NCBI GenBank assembly: GCA_038222915.1
Contig: JBBRHH010000460.1
Location: 1-5,003 of the forward strand
Source of the DNA: JBBRHH01 sp038222915
GTDB lineage: Bacteria; Planctomycetota; Phycisphaerae; Tepidisphaerales; Tepidisphaeraceae
Direction: 5' to 3'
DNA: 5,003 nt
Shown here: in pieces, positions 1 through 4,963 of the stretch
Layout: each line of letters opens with the position of its first letter
Position numbering within the stretch: the first letter of the stretch is position 1
Notes under the pieces: generated by a model
What the model saw: only the letters and a program-made list of their open reading frames with translations
Databases searched by the model: none
Told to the model about the DNA's origin: nothing
Position numbers and translations under genes: made by a program

Positions 1-1
1 C

Positions 2-1105
2 TCCCTGCTCGGCGTCAACATCCGCCGCAAGACCATCCGCATCCGCCCCACCGACAACAACGACATGGACCTCGCCTTTCTCGAGCAGCAGCTCACCGCC
101 TGCTTCCAGCTCGACTGCGTCGTCCCCACCATCATGCTCACCATGGGCACCACCGACACCTTCGGCGTCGACCGCGTCAAGCCCGTCTGCGACATCCGCG
201 ACCGCCTCTGCGAACAATTCGGCATCACCGTCAAACCCCACATCCACGTTGACTCCGCCATCGGCTGGCCGCTCATCTTTTTCCTCAATTACGACTTCCA
301 GAAAAATCCCCTCCGCATCAACGCCGCCACACTCCCCGGCCTCCGCCGCAATGTCGACCGTTTCCGCGAGCTTCATCTCGCCGACTCCTTCACCGTCGAC
401 TTCCAGAAATGGGGCTACGTCCCCTATACGTCCAGCTTGGTGATGATCAAAAACAAGGCCGACTTAAAACCCCTTGAGCACGATCAGGAATATTTCACCT
501 ACTTCGAGCGCAACACCGAAGGCCAGACCCACTTCCACTCCACCATCGAATGTTCGCGCGGCGGCGCAGGCCTCTTTGGCGCATACGCCGCCCTCCACTA
601 CCTCGGCATCGAAGGCTTCCAGCGCCTCGTCGCCCACACTCTACAAAACGCCAACTACTTCCGTCTCCGTCTCAGCGGCACGCCCGGCGTAAAACTCATC
701 GCGCCCGAAAATCACGGCCCCAGCGTCGGCTTCCGCATGTACGACCCCGACCAGGTCAGCGACCCCGAGGCCGAGTTCGATTTCGAATGCTCCGGCAAGG
801 ACAGCCCGGCCTACACCCAGCGCGTTGAATGCAACAACCGCTACCACCGCGAAGTCTTCCTCCACCGCGGCAAGGTCGGCCTCTACACCAACTGGGTCGA
901 CTTCATCGCCCACACCGACTACGACCACCGCGGTCGCTACGGCGCAATCCCCGGCGAAAAAGCCGTCTTCATGAACCCCCGCACCCGCTACGAAGACATC
1001 GACCGCTTCATCGCCGCCATCCGTCCACCGTCCACCCCAGCAATAAAGAATGCCCGGAACTCCAAGAGTCCCGGGCATCAAATCTCTCAACGAATAGTTC
1101 GCTAA
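2..1105 (+). CDS. PLP-dependent group II amino-acid decarboxylase, N-terminus missing (partial)
   Basis: The frame is open from the first base, 21 codons before the first visible ATG at 65, so this is the C-terminal 367 residues of a longer protein. Group II decarboxylases remove the alpha-carboxyl of an amino acid (glutamate, tyrosine, DOPA, aspartate, diaminobutyrate) using pyridoxal phosphate, usually as cytoplasmic dimers. Counting from base 2, a GTTDTFGVD segment lies at residues 49-57. HVDSAIGW (82-89) supplies the Asp that contacts the PLP ring nitrogen. DSFTVDFQKWGYVPY (128-142) carries the presumed Schiff-base Lys136 (codon 407-409). ECSRGGAGLFGAYAAL (183-198) begins the C-terminal part. 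The residue before the lysine is Gln, where the family normally has His. The conserved fold seems to end near IAAIRP. The last 20 or so residues are low-complexity and encoded by the dnaK terminator, so the tail is probably dispensable. The gene converges on dnaK. Substrate cannot be assigned; resemblance is closest to tyrosine-decarboxylase-like members. Family assignment is firm. Confidence 0.88.
   Translation, partial: SLLGVNIRRKTIRIRPTDNNDMDLAFLEQQLTACFQLDCVVPTIMLTMGTTDTFGVDRVKPVCDIRDRLCEQFGITVKPHIHVDSAIGWPLIFFLNYDFQKNPLRINAATLPGLRRNVDRFRELHLADSFTVDFQKWGYVPYTSSLVMIKNKADLKPLEHDQEYFTYFERNTEGQTHFHSTIECSRGGAGLFGAYAALHYLGIEGFQRLVAHTLQNANYFRLRLSGTPGVKLIAPENHGPSVGFRMYDPDQVSDPEAEFDFECSGKDSPAYTQRVECNNRYHREVFLHRGKVGLYTNWVDFIAHTDYDHRGRYGAIPGEKAVFMNPRTRYEDIDRFIAAIRPPSTPAIKNARNSKSPGHQISQRIVR
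1041..1078 (-). terminator. Intrinsic terminator of dnaK, inside the decarboxylase 3' end
   Basis: Bases 1050-1061 pair with 1067-1078: a 12-pair stem with one A/C mismatch around the loop CCAAG. Read on the minus strand, the hairpin begins 29 bases after the dnaK stop codon and is followed by TTCTTTATTG, a T-rich but interrupted tail. On the plus strand no T-run follows, so it should act mainly on dnaK transcripts. It lies wholly within the last codons of the convergent decarboxylase gene. Confidence 0.75.
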
Positions 1106-1107
1106 AA

Positions 1108-3060
1108 CTATTCCTTCACTTCATATTCAGCGTCGATGACATCGTCATCCTTCTTGGCTCCAGCGCCGGCCGTTGCACCCCCGGCACCACCCCCGCCGCC
1201 GCCAGTCGCACGGTCGCTGCCCGGAGGCGGCGTCCCGCCGGCACCGGCCTGAGCGCCCGTGTTCTTGTAAATCTCTTCGCCAAGCTTGTACGCCGCCTGA
1301 TCAAGCCCTTCGATGCTCCGCTTGATCTGGTCGCCATCATCGCTCTTGAGCGCATCCTTCAACTGGTTCAAAGCGCTCTCGATCGTGCCGCGAATGTCCG
1401 GCGTAACCTTGTCACCGTGCTCGCGAAGCTGCTTCTCGGTCTGATAGACCTTCTGATCACCCTGGTTCTTCAGGTCGATCACATCGCGCCGCTTTTTGTC
1501 GTCGGCCGCGTGCTGCTCGGCATCACGCTTCATCTTCTCGATCTCATCCTTCGACAAGCCGCCACTGCCCTGGATCGTCACCTTGTTTTCCTTATTGGTG
1601 CCCAGATCCTTGGCTGACACGCTCAGAATACCGTTTGCGTCGATATTAAAATTCACTTCAATCTGCGGAACGCCGCGCGGGGCCGGTGGAATATCCGTCA
1701 GCTCAAACCGCCCGAGCAACCGGTTGTCCTTGGCAAACTCGCGCTCGCCCTGCAGCACGTTGATAGTCACGGCGGGCTGGCTGTCCGAAGCCGTCGAGAA
1801 GACTTCCTTCTTGCTCGCCGGAATGGTCGTGTTACGCGGAATCAGCGTCGTCATCACGCCGCCCAGAGTCTCAACGCCCAGAGAAAGCGGCGTCGCATCC
1901 AGCACCAGGATGTCCTTCATCTGACCCGTCGCGATGCTTGCCTGCACGGCCGCGCCCAGCGCCACCACTTCGTCCGGGTTCACGCTGCGGTTCGGCTCTT
2001 TGCCGTTGAATAGTTCCTTAACCAGACGCGCCACCATCGGCACCCGCGTCGACCCACCCACCAGCACTACTTCTGCCACCTGCTCCGGCGTAAGCTTCGC
2101 GTCTTTCAACGCGTCCAGCACCGGCTTGCGGCACTTCTCCACCAGCGGCCCGATCAACTGCTCAAACTTCGAGCGCGTCAGCGTCTCCTGCAGGTGCTTG
2201 GGCCCGCTCTGGTCGGCCGTGATGAACGGCAAATTGACCGTTGTCTCCATCGCGGTCGAAAGCTCAATCTTCGCCTTCTCGGCCGCCTCTTTCAGGCGCT
2301 GCAGCGCCATCGGATCTTTCCGCAGATCGATCCCTTCTTTGCGCTTGAATTCGTTGGCCAGGAAGTTGATCAACTCTTCGTCAAAGTCGTCACCGCCCAG
2401 ATGCGTGTCGCCGTTGATCGACAACACTTCGAATACGCCGTCGCCCACGTCCAGGCACGAAACGTCAAATGTTCCGCCGCCCAGATCGAAGACTGCGATC
2501 TTCTGGTCCTTCTTGTTCTTATCCAGGCCATACGCAAGTGCCGCCGCCGTAGGCTCGGGCAACACGCGCATCACCTTCAAACCGGCGATCTCGCCGGCGT
2601 CTTTCGTTGCTTTCCGCTGTGCGTCATTGAAGTAGGCCGGCACGGTGATCACGGCGTCGGTCACCGTCTCACCCAGATACGCCTCGGCCGTCTTCTTCAG
2701 ATCCGCCAGGATCATCGACGACACCTGTTCCGGCGTGTAATCCTTCCCACGCACGCGAACCTTCACCATCTCTTCAGCTCCGCCGACAATCTCGTACGGA
2801 ACCATCTTCTCTTCCTGGGCCACCTCGCTATGACGCCGGCCCACGAAGCGCTTGATCGAAAAAACTGTGTTCTTCGGATTGGTTACCTGCTGATGTTTCG
2901 CAGGCTGGCCGACCAGCACTTCCCCCTTGTCGGTGAAGGCCACGACGGACGGAGTCAGACGACTACCCTGGGCGTTCACAAGCACCTTCGGCAGGTCGCC
3001 TTCCATGACGGCGACCACGCTGTTGGTGGTTCCCAGATCGATGCCAATTGGTTTTGCCAT
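1108..3060 (-). CDS. dnaK: Chaperone protein DnaK (Hsp70)
   Basis: This is a complete 650-residue Hsp70, slightly longer than the 638 residues of E. coli DnaK. It is an ATP-driven cytoplasmic chaperone that binds hydrophobic peptide stretches and cycles with DnaJ and GrpE. The nucleotide-binding domain (about 1-383) shows IGIDLGTTNS at 5-14, VFDLGGGTFDVS at 190-201 (Thr197 matches the E. coli Thr199 region) and VVLVGGSTRVP at 331-341. The interdomain linker DILVLD is at 383-388, followed by the substrate-binding beta domain (TPLSLGVET) and a helical lid from about 503. A Gly/Ala/Pro-rich disordered stretch (603-636) precedes the conserved acidic end DDDVIDAEYEVKE. The start is MAKPIGID at 3060, not the in-frame ATG at 3087, because AGGAG lies 9 bases upstream of 3060. 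No grpE, dnaJ or hrcA is adjacent, so the gene may be transcribed alone. It has its own terminator at 1041-1078. Confidence 0.98.
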   Translation of the reverse strand: MAKPIGIDLGTTNSVVAVMEGDLPKVLVNAQGSRLTPSVVAFTDKGEVLVGQPAKHQQVTNPKNTVFSIKRFVGRRHSEVAQEEKMVPYEIVGGAEEMVKVRVRGKDYTPEQVSSMILADLKKTAEAYLGETVTDAVITVPAYFNDAQRKATKDAGEIAGLKVMRVLPEPTAAALAYGLDKNKKDQKIAVFDLGGGTFDVSCLDVGDGVFEVLSINGDTHLGGDDFDEELINFLANEFKRKEGIDLRKDPMALQRLKEAAEKAKIELSTAMETTVNLPFITADQSGPKHLQETLTRSKFEQLIGPLVEKCRKPVLDALKDAKLTPEQVAEVVLVGGSTRVPMVARLVKELFNGKEPNRSVNPDEVVALGAAVQASIATGQMKDILVLDATPLSLGVETLGGVMTTLIPRNTTIPASKKEVFSTASDSQPAVTINVLQGEREFAKDNRLLGRFELTDIPPAPRGVPQIEVNFNIDANGILSVSAKDLGTNKENKVTIQGSGGLSKDEIEKMKRDAEQHAADDKKRRDVIDLKNQGDQKVYQTEKQLREHGDKVTPDIRGTIESALNQLKDALKSDDGDQIKRSIEGLDQAAYKLGEEIYKNTGAQAGAGGTPPPGSDRATGGGGGGAGGATAGAGAKKDDDVIDAEYEVKE

Positions 3061-3069
3061 AATTGTTCG

Positions 3070-3074
3070 CTCCT
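3070..3074 (-). promoter_or_regulatory. Ribosome binding site of dnaK
   Basis: AGGAG on the minus strand ends 9 bases before the ATG at 3060. It supports that start over the in-frame ATG at 3087, which would add nine residues before the universally conserved MAKxIGIDLGTT beginning. Confidence 0.85.
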
Positions 3075-3130
3075 GAAATAAGCGCATACCCGTAACGGGC
3101 AGCGACCCATGCTAACGCAACATGTGTGCC

Positions 3131-3159
3131 ATTATTTGCGTCCACAAGCCAATGCGCAA
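3131..3159 (-). promoter_or_regulatory. Possible sigma-70-type promoter of dnaK
   Basis: On the minus strand TTGCGC (3154-3159) and AATAAT (3131-3136) are separated by exactly 17 bases. The -10 matches TATAAT at five of six positions, but the -35 matches TTGACA only at TTG. Transcription would start near 3124, giving a leader of about 64 bases. An overlapping heat-shock-like pair, CTTGTTA (3169-3175) and GCGCAT (3152-3157) with 11 bases between, is weaker. No complete CIRCE operator is visible. This is a pattern match only. Confidence 0.33.
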
Positions 3160-3178
3160 TCGCCGCATTAACAAGGCG

Positions 3179-3325
3179 TTATCGATTCGCCAACTGGAGG
3201 CTTTCATTGAGCCCGATATGCCATTTCGACAGCCCCCTAAATTCACCTGCCACACTGGCGGCATCATCTTCCAAACTCGACCAACCCCGCGGCTCCTCAT
3301 CAAAAAACCCCGCCGTCGTCTCCAT
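3179..3325 (-). CDS. Possible small ORF, 48 codons, unknown function
   Basis: An ATG at 3325 opens a 48-codon frame ending in TAA at 3179. The product would start METTAGFFDEEPRGW and end NESLQLANR. It is acidic, with three Trp codons and a mixed composition that looks like a soluble small protein, with no signal peptide or membrane segment. GGGGAGG at 3337-3343 lies upstream, its GGAGG core ending 11 bases before the ATG, which is slightly long but workable. The frame stays open further upstream, so a GTG start (ending at 3361) inside the preceding terminator hairpin is possible but unlikely. The ORF sits directly after the terminator of the flgM-like gene and before dnaK on the same strand, so it would need read-through or its own promoter. 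I do not recognise a family. It may be a chance frame, or the strong Shine-Dalgarno may be coincidence. Confidence 0.38.
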   Translation of the reverse strand: METTAGFFDEEPRGWSSLEDDAASVAGEFRGLSKWHIGLNESLQLANR

Positions 3326-3336
3326 CGCGACAAGTT

Positions 3337-3343
3337 CCTCCCC
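3337..3343 (-). promoter_or_regulatory. Strong Shine-Dalgarno sequence abutting the terminator T-run
   Basis: The minus strand reads GGGGAGG directly after the seven Ts of the upstream terminator. It is 11 bases (from the GGAGG core) before the ATG at 3325. A TTG three bases downstream, in another frame, is too close to be used. This element is the main argument that the 48-codon ORF is translated. Confidence 0.45.
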
Positions 3344-3377
3344 AAAAAAAGAAAGCACCGCGATTCGCGGCGCTTTC
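3344..3377 (-). terminator. Intrinsic terminator of the flgM-like gene
   Basis: On the minus strand GAAAGCGCCGCG and CGCGGTGCTTTC form a 12-pair stem (3366-3377 with 3351-3362) with one G-U pair and a three-base AAT loop. Seven consecutive Ts (3344-3350) follow at once. It begins 28 bases after the stop codon of the flgM-like gene. Stem, loop and T-run are all close to ideal for Rho-independent termination. Confidence 0.92.
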
Positions 3378-3405
3378 AGCTTTCTCCCATCATCGTCGGC
3401 GTCAT

Positions 3406-3636
3406 CTAGACGCTCATATCATTCAGCAGCCGATCCAGGGCCGCATTCAATTTCATACCGTCATACTCCCCGTTGGCAATCGCCAACTTCGCTGCCTCCA
3501 CCCGATCAGTCCGCAAATCTTCACCCCGCTTCAACATCAAGAGCGCCCGCCCCACCGACTCAAGCTCACTCACGCTATGCCAGCGCGCCACCGGTCCAAG
3601 TCCGACAATTGACTGGATATTGATAGTGTTTGTCAA
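3406..3636 (-). CDS. flgM: FlgM-like anti-sigma-28 factor, short form
   Basis: The product has 76 residues. Its C-terminal half, DLRTDRVEAAKLAIANGEYDG (40-60) followed by KLNAALDRLLNDMS (62-75), fits the FlgM pattern: a basic/acidic helix ending in an 'AIxxGxY' turn, then a helix ending in 'LL'. In FlgM this region binds the flagellar sigma factor FliA and holds it inactive until the hook is complete; FlgM is cytoplasmic until exported. The N-terminal 35 residues (TNTINIQSIVGLGPVARWH) are not recognised beyond the general disorder expected of FlgM. The start is TTG at 3636: GGAGG lies six bases upstream, an in-frame TAA lies further upstream, and no ATG or GTG intervenes. A strong terminator follows. 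No other flagellar gene is in the window, so this is either a detached flgM or a paralogue. The family is a moderately confident call from motif pattern only. Confidence 0.68.
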   Translation of the reverse strand: MTNTINIQSIVGLGPVARWHSVSELESVGRALLMLKRGEDLRTDRVEAAKLAIANGEYDGMKLNAALDRLLNDMSV

Positions 3637-3642
3637 GATAGG

Positions 3643-3647
3643 CCTCC
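3643..3647 (-). promoter_or_regulatory. Ribosome binding site that fixes the TTG start of the flgM-like gene
   Basis: A perfect GGAGG on the minus strand ends six bases before TTG at 3636, which is ideal spacing. It settles the start on TTG, since the frame has no ATG between here and the in-frame stop upstream. Confidence 0.82.
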
Positions 3648-3700
3648 AAAATAATCGAATAATAAACTGCCCAGATTAACATCTGTATGTCGAGGCCATA

Positions 3701-3716
3701 TCAATTCGCATGCCAA
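3701..3716 (-). promoter_or_regulatory. Sigma-54-type (-24/-12) promoter candidate for the flgM-like gene
   Basis: The minus strand reads TTGGCATGCGAATTGA. Against the consensus TTGGCACG-N4-TTGC it matches 10 of 12 fixed positions with exact spacing; the mismatches are T for C after GGCA and A for the final C. That last C is part of the important -12 GC, so activity is uncertain. The start point would be near 3689, giving a leader of roughly 50 bases before the TTG. The inverted repeat CAGAT-GTTA-ATCTG (3672-3685) lies at the start of that leader. Sigma-54 control of flagellar genes is known in many bacteria. Confidence 0.35.
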
Positions 3717-3929
3717 GACTATTTCGCCAAAGTGTCCAATAAGAACAAGTTAGATCAAATCACCATCGCCTTCCGCCCGCGCAAATATTATCGGCCGCGA
3801 CGCTTAGGCGCAAACCACGACACAGCACGCGTCACAACTGGCACATTATGAGCCGCGCTCCCTGCGCGTTGGATGTGATCATTGCCCGCGGTACGATTTC
3901 CTGTCGTCTGCATAAAAACGAAAGGATCC

Positions 3930-4868
3930 ATGCCGCCAAAAATCGCTCTCCGCTGCCTCGCATTTCTCGCGCTCGCATTCCTCATCGCGACACCCACACG
4001 CGCAGATCCTGCAGCCCCGATAATCCACGTCGTGGTCTGGGACGAACAGCAGCCCGCCCAAAAGGCGGCCTATCCAAACTTCCTCGGCAACGCGATCGCC
4101 GAGTACCTCAAAACCAAACCCAACTTCGAAGTGAAATCCGTCCGTCTCGACGACCCCGACCAGGGCCTCTCCGACGAAACCCTCGACCACTGTGACGTCC
4201 TCATCTGGTGGGGCCACATCCGCAACCGCGACGTCAAGCCCGAGCTCGGCTACCGCATCCTCCAGCGCATCAAAGCCGGCAAGCTCAGTCTGATCTCTCT
4301 CCACTCCGCCCACTGGAGCGCCCCGTTCATTGCGGCCATGAACGACCGCGCCATCTCCGACGCCCTCGCCGCGCTTCCCGAGGCCGATCGCAAAGACGTC
4401 AAGGTCACCACCGTCCCCATGCCCGGCTACAACGTCCCCAAGGCCGACGCCCCGCTCACCCCCTCCTCCTCACTAAAGACCGACGCCGACGGCCAGAAAC
4501 AACTCACCGTCATCCTCCCCCTCTGCGTCTTCCCCGCCTACCGCGCCGACGGCAAGCCAGGCCACCTCACCACGCTCGCCAAAGACCACCCCATCACCAA
4601 AGATATTCCCGAAACCTTCGACGTCCCCCACACCGAGATGTACAGCGACCCCTTCCACGTTCCCGCCCCCGACGTCGTCCTCTTCGAAGAGAAATGGGAT
4701 GCCGGCGAACACTTCAAGAGCGGCTGCCTCTGGAACATCGGAAAAGGAAAAGTCTTCTACTTCCGCCCCGGCCACGAAACCTACGACGTCTACAAACAAC
4801 CCATTCCCCTGAAAATCCTCGAAAACGCCGCCACCTGGATGGCCAGCGAAAACGCGAAGGCCAACTGA
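3930..4868 (+). CDS. Exported ThuA-domain protein (trehalose-utilisation family)
   Basis: The product has 312 residues. A signal peptide is clear: MPPKIALR, a hydrophobic core CLAFLALAFLIA, and a likely cut after TRA (residue 25). The mature part is a ThuA domain: VVVWDEQ (34-40), RLDDPDQGLS (72-81), DVLIWWGHIRNRDV (89-102), LISLHSAHWS (121-130), HPITKDIPETFDV (220-232), TEMYSDPF (235-242), and GKVFYFRPGHETYDVY (273-288). The fold belongs to the class I glutamine-amidotransferase-like group, but the loop where the catalytic Cys would sit reads LHSAH, so amidotransferase activity is not expected. In rhizobia thuA works with thuB in a 3-keto-trehalose route; exported forms probably act on sugars outside the cytoplasm, which is inference. 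Residues 140-200 form an extra segment absent from typical 240-residue ThuA. An in-frame TTG at 3882 would place 16 residues before the signal peptide and is unlikely. The AAAGGA before the ATG is close and weak. Confidence 0.88.
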   Translation: MPPKIALRCLAFLALAFLIATPTRADPAAPIIHVVVWDEQQPAQKAAYPNFLGNAIAEYLKTKPNFEVKSVRLDDPDQGLSDETLDHCDVLIWWGHIRNRDVKPELGYRILQRIKAGKLSLISLHSAHWSAPFIAAMNDRAISDALAALPEADRKDVKVTTVPMPGYNVPKADAPLTPSSSLKTDADGQKQLTVILPLCVFPAYRADGKPGHLTTLAKDHPITKDIPETFDVPHTEMYSDPFHVPAPDVVLFEEKWDAGEHFKSGCLWNIGKGKVFYFRPGHETYDVYKQPIPLKILENAATWMASENAKAN

Positions 4869-4875
4869 ACCACCA

Positions 4876-4963
4876 CCGGCTAAAGCCGGAGGGTTCGAGT
4901 TGCGACTGAAAGTCGCCCTTTCGGCTGAAGCCGACCATGGCGCGGCTGAAGCCGGCTAAAGCT
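4876..4963. repeat. Cluster of four to five short palindromes, CGGCTGAAGCCG type
   Basis: Perfect stems occur at 4876-4889 (CCGGCT/AGCCGG), 4902-4916 (GCGACT/AGTCGC), 4921-4934 (TCGGCT/AGCCGA) and 4943-4954 (CGGCT/AGCCG), plus an overlapping half unit at 4954-4963. Loops are two or three purines (AA, GA or GAA). Spacing is uneven, 19 to 26 bases between starts. Stem bases change in pairs between units, so the pairing itself seems to be kept. The array begins seven bases after the ThuA stop codon. It resembles REP-type intergenic palindromes; the first stem may help end the ThuA transcript, although no T-run follows. Confidence 0.8.

Larger units (their letters stand above)
3061..3178 (-). other. 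Leader and intergenic region upstream of dnaK
   Basis: These 118 bases lie between dnaK and the possible 48-codon ORF. They hold the dnaK ribosome binding site, most of the possible promoter, and a short GC-rich inverted repeat CCCGTTACGGG (5-base arms around one T) between the promoter and the ribosome binding site. That repeat is too tight to form a stable hairpin, but a protein could bind it. No convincing gene is seen on either strand; the overlapping plus-strand frames are basic, low-quality sequence without ribosome binding sites. Confidence 0.5.
3637..3929. other. Divergent intergenic region between the flgM-like gene and the ThuA gene
   Basis: These 293 bases should hold promoters for both flanking genes. 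The side near the flgM-like gene is clearly more AT-rich than the rest of the window. Towards flgM it carries the ribosome binding site, the sigma-54-like site, the CAGAT/ATCTG inverted repeat (3672-3685) and an isolated GCCGATAA (3788-3795, minus) like a sigma-28 -10 element. Towards ThuA the best match I find is weak: TTGGAT (3869-3874), 17 bases, TACGAT (3892-3897). Short frames overlapping this region on both strands have no recognisable products. Confidence 0.5.

Noticed and set aside
1153..1254. Simple GC repeat near the dnaK end
   Set aside because: It encodes the normal Gly/Ala-rich disordered tail of bacterial DnaK and needs no separate explanation.
829..1617. Plus-strand ORF of 262 codons spanning the decarboxylase end and dnaK end
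   Set aside because: It overlaps two well-supported genes in other frames and starts with Pro/Arg/His-rich shadow sequence.
2194..3081. Long plus-strand ORF of 295 codons opposite dnaK
   Set aside because: It mirrors dnaK codon use, has no family features and is Arg/His/Leu rich. Antisense ORFs of dnaK are a known artefact, often misnamed NAD-specific glutamate dehydrogenase.
3061..3178. CIRCE operator (TTAGCACTC-N9-GAGTGCTAA) for HrcA control of dnaK
   Set aside because: Only a TTAGCA hexamer is present on the minus strand; the second half-site is missing.
3112..3345. Minus-strand ORF of 77 codons after the flgM-like terminator
   Set aside because: Its Arg-rich start runs through the Shine-Dalgarno region, the usable start codon is too close to the GGAGG, and the 48-codon frame in the same place fits better.
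3122..3623. Two plus-strand ORFs (95 and 165 codons) opposite the dnaK upstream region and the flgM-like gene
   Set aside because: No ribosome binding site, odd basic or Ser/Pro-rich composition, and overlap with a better-supported gene and terminator.
3631..3636. TTGACA as a -35 promoter box
   Set aside because: These six bases are the TTG start codon and second codon of the flgM-like gene, preceded by an ideal Shine-Dalgarno, and no -10 follows at proper spacing.
3788..3997. Minus-strand ORF of 69 codons overlapping the ThuA start
   Set aside because: It is antisense to the signal peptide region, with no recognisable motif or ribosome binding site.
4876..4963. CRISPR array
   Set aside because: The repeats are 10-14 bases, uneven in sequence and spacing, and the gaps are too short to be spacers.
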